Notes: a model not told the origin generated them from the letters alone. Numbered from the stretch's first letter, positions 35,101-45,404 are shown. The stretch: 64,000 nucleotides of DNA from Multifurca ochricompacta (GCA_022496185.1 WTXG01000068.1:1-64000), one strand, 5' to 3'. Made by a program: numbers and translations.

Positions 35101-35451
35101 CAGGGCTGTTCGTCGCTGACTACCTCAAACCTTACGCGTGCATCAATCTCCGCATTCTGTGCAGCTTTTGACAGGCATTTTCATCATTTTCATTGTCTAC
35201 TTAATTAAGGACGCTTTTTATCATCTTATCTAATATTTCCTTGTAATCGGGATTGTTGCATCCGTTACAATTGCTATTGTTGCTAAAATTATGGTCAAAA
35301 GCCGCGGCCTGAGCCGGCGGCTTTGGCTTTTAGCTACTCTGAGCTGGGCCAAAGCCCTTGCTGGGCCGTCACAACGGCCCGGCTTGGCCCGGCCTAAACA
35401 GGCCCGGCTTGGCCTGGCTTCCGGCTTTGAGCCGGGCCAGGCACATCACTA
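29134..35451 (-). mobile_element. hAT element with full transposase gene, 6.3 kb
   Basis: Ends TAGTGATGTTCCGGCCCGG (left) and CCGGGCCAGGCACATCACTA (right). Long imperfect subterminal inverted repeats extend roughly 29134-30100 and 34600-35451, sharing blocks such as CGGAGATTRATGCACGCGTAAGG and a doubled CCAAGAGGACAAGAT. Between them is a multi-exon minus-strand transposase. The left flank lies in the host gene fragment. Confidence 0.9.
30338..34259 (-). CDS. hAT-family transposase, BED finger, about a dozen exons
   Basis: Catalyses excision and integration of the element (family knowledge). Reading down the minus strand: start MSTISEIKTLVK (34253; or MKM at 34259); a basic/acidic exon (33850-33555); a BED-type zinc finger split by an intron (CRCKLCP near 33130, then LRRHLEAHH near 33020); the RNase H-like core with TCDAWQAENTDGY (~32470) and GHWIE (~32400); ITCDNASSNFTMM (~32180); CLAHVINLATQAL (~32050); and RWSSTYLMLDRAE (~31750). 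It ends with the dimerisation region YLLIMSSSVSSERAFSQGG (~30700) and an acidic tail to the stop at 30338. Introns are short with GT...AG, for example after KHFR near 33910. The exons I followed contain no stop. Exon borders are approximate. Confidence 0.82.
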
Positions 35452-35617
35452 ACTCAGTTTTGTGAGTGGGTGTCAGAAATATCAGAATCTGATGCTCCAC
35501 CAAATGTACAGCAACCAATCCTTAATATATGGTTACCATAGTTATCTTGATATTGATGGGACCTGGAATAGAGCTATTTAACCATGGTTTACATTCCCAG
35601 AATATTATAATTTCCCA

Positions 35618-36061
35618 ATGCACCCCACCTCCTCTGCTCAGAAAGAAAACATGCTCTCTCTGGCCTCTGAAGGTCATTCCACTCACACTATTGCCTCCAG
35701 ACTCAGCCTCAGCCAGTCCACAGTCTCTAGGACACTCAGAACTCTCCTTACCAACCATCAGTCACCTCATTTTGGTCATCCTTTCAAGCTCTCTGCTACC
35801 TCTAAACATGCTATCATGATACAAATCACCACAGGAAAGGTTGTCAATGCTGTCCAGGCCACAAAGCACATCAATTCCATCATCCCCAACCATGTCTCTT
35901 CACAAACTGTGCACTGGGTTCTTAAACAACATTCATTCAGGGCTGTAACAAAGAAGAAAAGGCCACTACTCTCTGCAGTACATTGCAAGAAACACTTAGC
36001 CTTTGCTTTGAAGTACCAAAACTGGACTATGGAGGATTGGCATCTGACCCAAACCTGTTGA
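35618..36061 (+). pseudogene. Tc1-like transposase N-terminal half, short arm of copy 2
   Basis: MHPTSSAQKENMLSLASEG to EDW, then a few codons read through the palindrome centre (HLTQTC stop). Two helix-turn-helix segments are visible; the catalytic half is absent. It overlaps the opposite arm at the centre. Confidence 0.82.
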
Positions 36062-36515
36062 TTTCAGTCTCATCTGACCAAATGACCCTCTTCCAGTCCT
36101 CCATAGTCCAGTTTTGGTACTTCAAAGCAAAGGCTAAGTGCTTCTTGCAATGTACTGCAGAGAGTAGTGGCCTTTTCTTCTTTGTTACAGCCCTGAATGA
36201 ATGTTGTTTAAGAACCCAGTGCACAGTTTGTGAAGAGACATGGTTGGGGATGATGGAATTGATGTGCTTTGTGGCCTGGACAGCATTGGCCACCTTTCCT
36301 GTGGTGATTTGTATCATGATAGCATGTTCAGAGGTAGCAGAGAGCTTGGAAAGATGACCAAAATGAGGTGACTGATGGTTGGGAAGGAGGGTTCTGAGTG
36401 TCCTAGAGACTGTGGACTGGCTGAGGCTGAGTCTGGAGGCAATAGTGTGAGTGGAATGACCTTCAGAGGCCAGAGAGAGCATGTTTTCTTTCTGAGCAGA
36501 GGAGGTGGGGTGCAT
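36027..36515 (-). pseudogene. Tc1-like transposase N-terminal half, long arm of copy 2
   Basis: 162 codons from MHPTSSAQKENM to RVIWSDETEINRFGSDANPP, reaching just beyond the first catalytic Asp (WSDET). It is about 55 bp longer than the opposing arm; that excess forms the asymmetric centre. Open throughout, so a DNA-binding-only peptide could be made. Confidence 0.82.
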
Positions 36516-36877
36516 TGGGAAATTATAATATTCTGGGAATGTAAACCATGGTTAAATAGCTCTATTCCAGGTCCCATCAATATTAAGATAACTATGGTAG
36601 CAATATATTAAGGATTGGTTGCTGTACATTTGGTGGAGCATCAGATTCTGATATTTCTGATACCCCCTCACAAAACTGAGTCAATGAGTCCCCAATTTGA
36701 AATGGCCATAGTTCCACAGGTTTTGATCAGAATTACATAATTATTGTTGCATTACATAACCCTTATCTTGTACCTTTTATGGTCTACCAAGACTTTGTTT
36801 ATATTTGTTTTGGCTGATGTGATATTCAACAAACAGTGCAAAAGTGCAAAACATTGACTCAGTTTTGTGAGGCACTG

Positions 36878-39422
36878 TAACAATATCCGTATCAAAGAAG
36901 GAGATGAATGGAAAGCCGCCTTTAAGACCAACCAAGGTCTCTTTGAACCCCTTGTCATGTTCTTCGGACTCTGTAACTCCCCTGCCACATTCCAAGCCTT
37001 CATGAATAGAGCCTTCGAAGATCTCCTTGCCACCGACCATGTTGTCATCTATATGGACGACATCTTAATATTTACAGACACTATGGACCACCACAGAACA
37101 CTTACTCACCAAGTCCTCCAGCGCCTCCAACAGTTTGACTTGTATCTAAAGCCTGAGAAGTGTACCTTTGCTCAGACAACCATTGACTATCTTGGCCTAG
37201 TCATCACAGCTGGCCGTGTCCAGATGGACCCTGCTAAATTAGAGGGTATTACGAAATGGCCTCCCCCACGCACCCTAAAACAACTCCAAGCCTTCCTTGG
37301 ATTCTGCAACTTCTACCGACATTTTATCAAAGATTTCTCCCTCATTGCCCGCCCCCTCCATGATCTCACCAAGAAAGATACCCCTTTCCTCTGGACTTCT
37401 GACCATGACCTTGCCTTTTCCACCCTAAAGAATGCCTTCACCACTGCCCCTGTCCTCGCCCTCCCTGACCATACTAAAGCTTTCCATATCATCACTGATG
37501 CCAGTGACTTTGCTATTGGTGCCATCCTTGAACAACCTGATGAACTCAATCGCTACCATCCCCTTGCCTTCCTATCCAAGTCCATGCTGGATGCTGAACG
37601 CAACTATGACATCCATGACAAAGAACTTCTTGCCATTGTTCGTGCTCTGGACACCTGGAGACACTACCTTGAGGGTGCAGCCCTTCCCTTTGAGGTGTGG
37701 ACTGACCACAACAACCTGACTTACTTCCGCTCCAAGCAGAAGCTCTCCCGCCGCCAAGCACGGTGGGCCCTTGAACTGTCTCGATACAACTTCACCATTG
37801 TTCACAAACCTGGCTCTTTCAACAAATCTGATGCTCTGTCCCGGTGTCCAGACCATAAAGAGGGGATAGAGCATGACAATGATGAGCGCATACTCCTGGA
37901 CTCTAAGTTTTTTCGCATTCGGGCCATGAAAACCACAGTCACAACAACTCATGACTCCACTCTACACCACAGAATCAAAGACTGCCAAGACCATGACAAT
38001 GAAGTCACCCAAGCCCTGACCACCATCTTGCACAATGGGCCACGCTCCCTTGCCAAAGGACTGGAAGACTGGAACCTAGAAAATGGCCTAATCCTACATA
38101 AAGGCCAAGTCTACATCCCCAAGTCCCAAGAACTACGAAGAGACATTGTAAAGTTACATCATGATTCCATTGCCACAGGACATCCAGGCAGATGGAAGAC
38201 CTATGAACTAGTATCACGAGAATTTTGGTGGCCAGGAATGTCCTCCTTTGTCAAAGAATATGTGGATGGATGTGCCACCTGCCAAGAAACCAAAGTTCGA
38301 CCTCGACTACCCATCCCTCTGCAACCCAATCAAGTTCCAACTCAAGTATGGGGAACAATCACCATGGACTTCATCACAGACTTACCCCTATCTCAGTCAT
38401 ACGACTCCCTCTTTGTGGTGGTGGACCGGTTCAGTAAAGCCACCATCATTGTTCCTTGCACCAAAGATATCACTGCCCCAGAAACCTCCAAACTATTCCT
38501 TGAACATGTATGGAGACGCACTGGCCTCCCAGACCAAGTCATCTCTGATCGAGGCCCCCAGTTTGCATCCAAAGTCATGAAGGAAATGTGGAGCAAGCTA
38601 GGAGTACAATCATCCTTGAGCACTGCCTATCACCCCCAGACTGATGGAGAGACCAAACGGGTCAACCAAGAACTAGAACAATACCTCTGTGTCTTTTGCA
38701 ACTTCCAACAAGATGACTGGGCAGAACTGATCCCCTTTATGGAGTTCGCCCACAATGCTAGAACTCACAGTGCTACTAAAAGATCTCCCTTTGAAATCTG
38801 GTATGGCTTCCAACCAGAGTTTATTCCCCCACTCCATTTTGCCACCCCTATCCTGTCAGTTGAAGAAAGACTCCGCACCCTAGAAACTATCCGTAGTGAA
38901 GTAGCTGCTGCCCTCCAGGTGGCTGCAGAACTCATGAAACAGTCGAGACCAGATGGACCCCTCCATGCTTTCAAAACAGGGGAGCTGGTTTGGTTGGAAG
39001 GGACAAATATACGCACCACTCACCCCAAAGCCAAACTCAGCCCCCAACGTCATGGTCCTTTTAAAGTCATACATTCTGGCCCTGTTAACTGCAAGCTTGA
39101 ACTCCCTAAGTCATGGCGCATCCACCCAGTCTTTCACAACTCTCTCCTGTCCCATTACAAAGAAACCCCAGTCCATGGACCCAACTTCACTCGACCACCA
39201 CCAGAACTTGTGAATGGGGAAGAAGACCATTATGAGATAGAGACCATCTTACAGTCTGCTCACACCCCTAACAGAAAGGGCATCCGTTACCTTGTCAAAT
39301 GGAAGGGCTACCCTGCCTCAGAAAACTCGTGGGTCCCCTTCACTGAAATGAAGAATGCCATGACCCTGCTTCAGGACTTCCATCATCGACACCCCACCCT
39401 GCCTAGACCCCCACACCTCTGA
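36878..39422 (+). CDS. pol: Gypsy pol (RT C-terminal part, RNase H, integrase, chromodomain), uninterrupted
   Basis: One open frame of about 848 codons entering from the Tc1 end, so the protease and RT N-terminus are missing. Seen: [37 protein letters not shown] (residue ~62), RNase H ITDASDFAIGAIL (~210) and WTDHNNLTYF (~277), integrase zinc finger HHDSIATGHPG ... CATCQETK (430-475), core TMDFITDLPLS (~499), ISDRGPQFAS (~558), NQELEQYL (~600) and chromodomain YLVKWKGYPASENSWVP (~800-820). Purine tract AAAGAGGGGA and LTR-F follow directly, so unlike Gy1 and Gy3 this family has no ORF3. Intact reading frame suggests relative youth. Confidence 0.93.
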
Positions 39423-39463
39423 CAAACTTGCTATGGCACAGCAAGGCCCTAAAGAGGGGATAG

Positions 39464-40047
39464 TGTCATGAACTGACACCCTAGAAAACCTCCTGACCCC
39501 CCAGAAATCCTCAGACACTCCCAGAAGACCTTGTAAAACCCTCAGAGACGAAGATAACCCTAGATTAAGACCAGAGAAAGGCCGGTCCGGACCAGGGCCG
39601 GACTCCTGCCAAATTGGAGAGCTGTGGGAAGAGTACTAACAGAACCCCACAATGCCTAAACAGCAGTCCACAAACTGCGGACTGCGGACTGCAGACTGTG
39701 GATTTCTAAGCCCAAAAGTGGGGCTATTCTCATTGGTGGATCAGTAGGGAGTTAAAGCGAAGTTAACCTCCCCTAAAGTGGTGCACAGACCAAAGTCCCG
39801 GTTGTAATTACGTATATAAACCCTTTGGGAATAGAATGGACAGCTCCAGACTGTCCACTTGTGATCCGGTTCCTGATTACCTAGGAGATTAGCCCCACCT
39901 TGTGGAAGGCTTCTCATCCCTTGCCCTTGAGCTGTTCGCTTCGTCTCCCTTGCACTTTCACCCTCACTCTCATCCTTTGCCCACTTCCAAATCCCTTCCC
40001 CTTCGCATACAATCCACTGTCCAGGCAGTCGACAGTGAGTTGTAACA
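39464..40047 (+). repeat. LTR-F, 3' LTR of the gypsy pol at 36878
   Basis: TGTCATGAACTG...GTTGTAACA, 584 bp, immediately after a purine tract. TATATAAACCC near 39814 is a likely promoter. The matching 5' LTR is not in the window, lost with the region left of the Tc1. Confidence 0.75.
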
Positions 40048-40049
40048 CC

Positions 40050-40356
40050 ATGCAGTTGAAGCGTGGGCGTTGCTTTAGGTGCAATAAGAAAGGGCACGTG
40101 ATTGGCACGTGCACAGCCGAGCAACCTGATAAAAAGGCTCAGAGGGCTGAGGCCCCTCCCCAAAATCCCCCTCAGAAAGATCGCGCTCCCCCTCCAGCAG
40201 TGGTGCAGCCGGGTTCTTCCAAGACGACAACAATGACAACGACAACGACCCCGACTCAGAGATCCCAGCAGGTTGCGGCCATAGTTCTGGCTGCCGCTGG
40301 AGTGACCCTGACTTCACCTGTTCCGCCCGGTGGGCTTGTACCTGCAGCAGGGGTGA
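40050..40356 (+). pseudogene. CCHC zinc-knuckle protein fragment of the LTR-E element
   Basis: Starts MQLKRGRCFRCNKKGHVIGTC (one classical CX2CX4HX4C), then a Pro/Thr-rich tail, and stops just before the purine tract GCAGGGGTGA and the 3' LTR-E. It looks like a gag end or another knuckle protein placed next to the 3' LTR. It is cut on its 5' side by LTR-F, so its true start is unknown. Confidence 0.6.
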
Positions 40357-40960
40357 TGTTACGACCTACCCAGTGTACCCGACAGACGGCAAGACGTGGG
40401 GGACACACAAGCAGTGACAGTAGCCGTGCGGGGTCTGCAAGGACATCGCTGGCTTAGTCATGATGTCCCACGCCGAAGTCCAGAAGACAGATACGGCATG
40501 AGGTACAGAAGCAGATCATGTGACAGTAAGGTTTGATGCCTCGTGTACAGAAGGACCCTGAACCTTAGTTGACGTGGGAAGACAGTGGCACTGGTTCTGA
40601 TGGAAGGTTCCATAGTCACATGTCCAGAACCACAAGCGTCTAGATAAGCATGATAAGAACGGATGACTAAGCTAGCACCAGCATGTATATATACCCTAGC
40701 TAGTCTTGCTCAGATGGTTCCCCATCTTGAGCTCCTGTGACAATCAGTAGCCTTGTGGACCTTTAACTTCCTTCCTTGCGTCTCACCACCCGGACTCCTC
40801 TCTTTGGTGCTTCGTCCTTCTGGGGCCTTGCACACTGATTGGCTCGTGACTGAGCGTAGCGTTGGACTTATTGTCTTCGCATCAACCCAAGATCGTCCCG
40901 ACCTTGTCTCTGTGACCTAGCCGCCCGCACTCGACCGCGTACGCCCCTCTGAGCGTAACA
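40357..40960 (+). repeat. 3' LTR-E, 604 bp
   Basis: TGTTACGACCTACCC...GAGCGTAACA with the TSD CTGAC to the right. TATATATACCC near 40686 is the likely promoter. Confidence 0.92.
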
Positions 40961-41433
40961 CTGACTGTGGTTAGTTAGCGGGTTAGGCTAGAAAGACAAG
41001 TTACTTCAGAGGTAGAAGAAACTCTATTATACTATACTACACACCTAGAAAGACAAGTTCTATATACAGGGTTAGTCTAAGGTAGTGATGATAGTAGAGA
41101 GGACGACTTACACTTCAGAGGTAGAAGAAACTCTGAAGTGTAAGAGACGAAACAGACACCCTTATATACACTTTCAAGGGATGGTCTGTGCACTGGGAAT
41201 AAGTCCACAAGTGCCGGACAAAGTCCAAACAATAAACAAGAGAGATTAAGGCCATTGGCCACTACAGAAATCACATGTTACATGGTGCATCAGTCAGCTA
41301 CTGCGGAATGTGAGAAAGAAAGTAATAATGATAATGTAAAAAGTCCAAAACTCCGGTATCTAATCTAATCTACAAGTAGCTAATCTAATCACCTGATGCC
41401 TGAAGCATCACCGAACATCTTCTGTGTTCAACA

Positions 41434-42243
41434 TTTTCCTGTGAACTTGCCTGCATACTGGGTATCCAGCAAAACCTGTCAACTGCTTTTCATCCCCAAA
41501 TGGACAGCTTGAGCAAACATATGAACCTATGGCTTGAACAATACCTCCACCTTTGGCTTGGTGATGATCAATATTGATGGCCAGACTACTTGCTGTTAGC
41601 CGAATTTGTCCATAATTCATGGACACACAACAAATCCAAGCTGTCACCGCATACACTAATACACAGCATTTCATTTGATTGGAATGGACAATTGTCTGAG
41701 TCTAGTGTTCCCCAAGTCGACACCTGTCTCTGCAACCTCCAGGCTGCATGTACCCATGCTGAACTAGTGTTTTGAGCCCCCATGTGCCACCCGATGCGAC
41801 CTCCTCTTGTGGTGGGCACCCAGGTTTGGTTAGAGGGGTGAAACCTGAAGACCCATTTCCCATCTGCTAAGTTAGCCCCCTGTCGTTATGGCCCCTTCCA
41901 CATTCTGGACTGTATCTCCCCTGTGGCATATCACTTGTCCCTGCCTTCCCACATGAATATCCATGATGTGTTTCATATTGATCTTCTATCTCCCTATCTA
42001 GAAACTGATGCACATGGCCCCAATTACCTCAGGCCCCCACCAGAGCTTGTTAATCAGGAAGAAGAATATGAAGTGGCAGCTGTCCTGAATCACTGGCTCC
42101 ATGGGCATTCTAAGAAGCTCCAATTTCTGGTCAGCTGGGTTGGATATCCTGCCAGTGAGAACTCTTGGGTTGATAGTTCTGACTGTCATGCCCCTGCACT
42201 GATCAAACAGTACTATGATTCTCTTCCCAGGCGTCAGGGATGA
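41434..42243 (+). pseudogene. Gypsy Gy3 integrase C-terminal part and chromodomain
   Basis: Continues the integrase broken at 25083: QQNLSTAFHPQMDSLSKHMNLWLEQYLHLW, then a stop near 41575; AEFVHNSWTHNKSK; then the C-terminal frame from about 41923 (IHDVFHIDLLSPYLETDAHGPNYLRPPPEL) and a chromodomain-like end (FLVSWVGYPASENSWVDSSD). Several stops and frame changes. Ends at 42243, about 140 bases before ORF3. Confidence 0.87.
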
Positions 42244-42383
42244 TGCCACCCTTAAGAAGGGGGTGACTACATGGTTTTCCCATCTCTCTTCTCCCCACAC
42301 ACACCTCTTTCTCTTATCATGGCTCGCACCAAACAACTTACTTGCCTCTTTTCCCCATGCAAAGGTGTTAAACCAGGACCCAG

Positions 42384-44819
42384 AATGTCTACCACACACT
42401 GACCTACCAACATTCAGCCTTCACCCTCCACCCCAGACCCTATTTTCAGAGACCAGTTTGCTGCTGCTGCTGCTGATGCAGCAAACCTAGGTGCACTCAA
42501 GTTCCCACAAGATGCCCCTACACTTCCAACCACACCAGCTTCATCAACCCCTCCTTCACATTTTTCCTTTACAATGTCCGACAATCCTATCCAAACTCTC
42601 ACCAATGCCATTTCTATTACAGCATCTGTTATGCTCAGCAGGGTGCTCTGTGTGCGACATGCACGGATCAATGCGGGTCCACTGCCTCAGCCAGGAGCCT
42701 AGCTTGGTAAGGCTAGGCTCCAGGCTACTGTCTAGCTTCGGAATGGATTAAGGGTTGGTGCTATAACCAAGCACAGAGAGAGACGGGATGAGTCAGCCAG
42801 AGGGAGCTAATCCCCTAAGGCTGTTAAGTGGGGACAGGGCCCAGTTGCTGTGCTGGAAACACACTGAGCACACTGGAGCCCTAGGAGACAGCAAAGGGGT
42901 TCAAAGGGAAGGGTACACACCCATTGCCAGAGGCAATGGGGTTCCCTGCAGGGATCACAAAGGTGCAAAGGAAGGGAAAAGGTCTCTGATGTATTGGGGT
43001 TCAAGACTTCTAGGCTGAAGGCACAAGAGGTCAAATCTGGGGTCATACAGACTGTCTACAGGGTCTTATATACTGTATGGGGGTCTTGTCTGTAGCTAAT
43101 CAGAGGCGGGGTCAGAGTCCTTATCATCCAATAGATAAGAGGTCAAATATAGTCCATGATAAGGATAAGCCTTATCAGAAGCATAGTCATGTGGGGCAGC
43201 CCCACAGGAGTCGTATCAGTGTGGGAGGATTCCCACCAGGGTCAGGGGTAAATGGGGAGATGACAGGTCCCCCAGGAGTCAGATCAGTGTGGGAATACTC
43301 CCACAGGAGTCAGAGAAGAGAGTCGGGTGACTGATGGGTCAGATGATCTTAAGGGGTCATGATCAAAGTCCAAGGTCACATGGTCAAAGGGGTCATGTGG
43401 TCTGAGGTCATGTAGTCAAGGGTCACATGACAGGTCATGGCTTTGAGTCCATGTCATGTGCCTACAGGTCATGTGGTCTGGAGGGGCAAATGCAAGCCAA
43501 AGTCATCTTGTGTTCAGAGTCAGGTTTGGCAGGGACAGTGTCAGAGATCCCATGGGTGTCAGCCACAGGGACAGGGTATGGATGCTGGCCAAGACAGAGG
43601 CCAGGTATCAGGGGAGAAGGAAATGCAGCCGTCAACACAGTAGCTGAACTAGTAGTGAGTCAGGTGCAGGTGTCAAGGGTAGGGGGTCCTGAGAGCGTCA
43701 TGTCACAGGCATCAGGGTGGGGTCCTGGGCATACAAGCCACAGGCATCAGGTAAGGTCCCAAGGCAGCAAGCCAAGGGCATCGGGTCAAAGGTCCTAGGC
43801 GCAAGGCCATAGGCATCTGGGTTCTAGGGCCAAAGTGGTCAAGAGATGGTGGAGTAGGGGAATGGACAGTCAAGTGTGGGGAACAGGGGAGGCACAGTAT
43901 GAGGGTCAGGAAAAGAGTAGGTTCGTAACAGCATCTGTGAATCAAAATCTAGACCCAGCTGTCCATAACCATGTATTGACCATGCTACAGGAGACACATT
44001 CATGCTTAGAGGCCGATGCCACTGGAGGAACTCAGACCCAGAATGGTACTGGAGACCAGCAACCACCTACCCCAGAACTGGAACATCTGCCTGGCAATGC
44101 TGCTGCTACCCGACAATCACCCATTCCTTACACTTATCCAGGCCCCCCATTTATCCACAACCACATGCATAACACTTGCCACTATTTCCCCCATTTAATC
44201 ACTGACTCACATGGTTATCGAAGGATTGCCTGCTACATTGCTTACGACTTTCGACAAGATGAGCCCACTGTTGTCTGCACCATGGGGGCTGATGAGCCCA
44301 TCTTCCGCTTTCCCCTATATGCACAGCCTCATGCTTGACACCCAGGTTTCCCTAATCCTATTCTCACACTCTTTCAGCAACAACTTTTTGACCCAGACAC
44401 AGAGTTTACACCAATTGTTAGTCATGCATTGGATGAACTTCAAGATCCAGGTGCTTGGGCAGAAGTTGCCTGCTTCCGCTATGCTACTCAATGACTGGAT
44501 GGTGCCCTTTGTGAACTGGCCCACTGGAGATGACAGGTTAGCTGAGCTCACCAAGACATCCAGGAGACAGTCCATGCCATGTCCAGGGCTGATGTTTACT
44601 ATTGTCTCTTTCCCTATCTCACTTATGTATATGCGCCCACTTGGGACATAGTCCCCACCTCAGCAGAAGCCATGACCTTTGCTCCCACTCCTGAACTCTG
44701 TGCAATCCTTCAAGCTGGTGGAGTTGGCAGTACACACTGCCCTCACTCCCATTGTCATCTTACACTACCTCCTCACATGATTATGTTCACAGTTGGTCAC
44801 TGAGCTTGGGGGCAAGCTG
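42384..44819 (+). pseudogene. Gy3 ORF3, diverged homologue of Gy1 ORF3, split by LTR-J
   Basis: Begins ATG TCT ACC ACA CAC TGA at 42384. With the TGA read through, the frame continues (PTNIQPSPSTPDPIFRDQF, Ala-rich, SDNPIQTLTNAISITAS) to the LTR-J insertion at 42627 and resumes in frame after it at 43931 (VNQNLDPAVHNH). The block ITDSHGYRRIACYIAYDF (44197) followed by P...PLYA resembles ITMGDGTTAIAKYIFY...PVY of Gy1 ORF3. ADVYYCLFPYLTYVYAPT (44588) resembles GDAYQTIAERYADTYARP. Several stops. The Cys/His array is only weakly traceable near 44737. Confidence 0.65.
42627..43930 (+). repeat. Solo LTR-J, 1.3 kb
   Basis: TGTTATGCTC...GTTCGTAACA with TSD GCATC (42622-42626 and 43931-43935). The right half has many degenerate GGTCATGTGGTC and CACAGGCATCAGG repeats (about 43340-43820). 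No ORF with recognisable function. Confidence 0.88.
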
Positions 44820-44838
44820 AACCATACAAGGGGAGTGA

Positions 44839-44894
44839 TGTGATGGATTCTACACTGACCAAGGTGACATGTGACTGACTGACAAAGAAATGGA
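44839..44894 (+). repeat. Stub of the Gy3 3' LTR
   Basis: After the purine tract ACAAGGGGAGTGA an LTR-like TGTGATGGATT starts, and it is cut after 56 bp by LTR-A at 44895. Confidence 0.6.
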
Positions 44895-45404
44895 TGTTGA
44901 ACACAGGACATGTTCGGTGATGCTTCAGGCATCAGGAGATTAGATTAGCTACTTTGTGGACTAGATTAGATATCAGAGTTTCAGACTATTTACAATATCA
45001 TTATTACTTTCTTTCTCACATTCCACAGTAGCTGACTGATGTACCTTAGTAAGGATGTACAAGCATGTGATTCCATACTGGCCAATGGCCTTATTCCCTC
45101 TTGTTTATTGTTTGGACTCTGTCCGGGACTTGTGGACTTATTCCCAGTGCACAGACCATCCCTTGAGAATGTATATAAGGGTGTCTGTTTCATCTCTTAC
45201 ACTTCAGAGTTTTCTTCACCTCTGAAGTGTAAGTCCCTTCTACATTACTTCCTACTTATACCTTTGACTAACCACTCTCTATAGCTAACTTGTCATTTAG
45301 GTCAGTAGTATAGTAACAGAGTTTTCTTCACCTCTGAAGTCTAACTTGTCATTTAGCCCGCTAAACTTTACAGTCAGTATGCTGTGCCTCATGCCTGTTC
45401 AACA
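44895..45404 (+). repeat. LTR-A variant, 510 bp
   Basis: TGTTGAACACAGGAC...CCTGTTCAACA. The flanks ATGGA and ACATC do not match, so this LTR is probably a recombination junction between Gy3 and a pogo element. Both copies of its module share the tail CTAACTTGTCATTTAG. Confidence 0.88.

Larger units (their letters stand above)
25651..35451. mobile_element. Composite hAT unit, 9.8 kb, with captured host sequence
   Basis: The outermost ends both read TAGTGATGT inwards. They are flanked by an exact 8-bp TSD ACTCAGTT (25643-25650 and 35452-35459); the inverted arm near 36670 shows the uninterrupted target. Inside are a short hAT (25651-26064), about 3.1 kb of unrelated sequence (26065-29133) and an autonomous-type hAT (29134-35451). 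The inner flanks TTCCCGTT and ACTGCAGA do not match each other. Confidence 0.85.
25447..36877. mobile_element. Palindromic Tc1-like element, copy 2, holding the composite hAT
   Basis: Starts CAGTGCCTCACAAAAC after TA (25445-25446) and ends with its reverse complement before TA (36878-36879). Outer parts are 25447-25650 and 35460-36877, about 1.6 kb without the hAT. Two arms of about 790 bp each encode an N-terminal transposase half. The left flank is LTR-E and the right flank is gypsy RT, so sequence between two Tc1 insertions seems to have been lost. Confidence 0.9.
25116..40960 (+). mobile_element. LTR-E element, internally rearranged
   Basis: LTR-E pieces at 25116-25446 and 40357-40960 in the same orientation are flanked by TSD CTGAC. 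The only internal sequence that looks its own is 40048-40356 (a CCHC protein end). The rest is a palindromic Tc1, with a composite hAT inside it, and a gypsy pol with LTR-F. Confidence 0.85.
25084..41433 (-). repeat. Solo LTR-A in Gy3, split by the LTR-E element
   Basis: 25084-25115 and 40961-41433 are the two pieces of one minus-strand LTR-A. The outer TSD TTTTC (25079-25083 and 41434-41438) shows insertion into Gy3 integrase. The inner CTGAC (25111-25115 and 40961-40965) is the TSD of the element inside it. Confidence 0.93.

Noticed and set aside
43340..43820. CRISPR-like array
   Set aside because: Repeats are degenerate, unequally spaced and inside an LTR of a eukaryotic element.
44895..45404. 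LTR at 44895 as a normal solo insertion
   Set aside because: Flanks ATGGA and ACATC do not form a duplication; a recombination joint is more likely.
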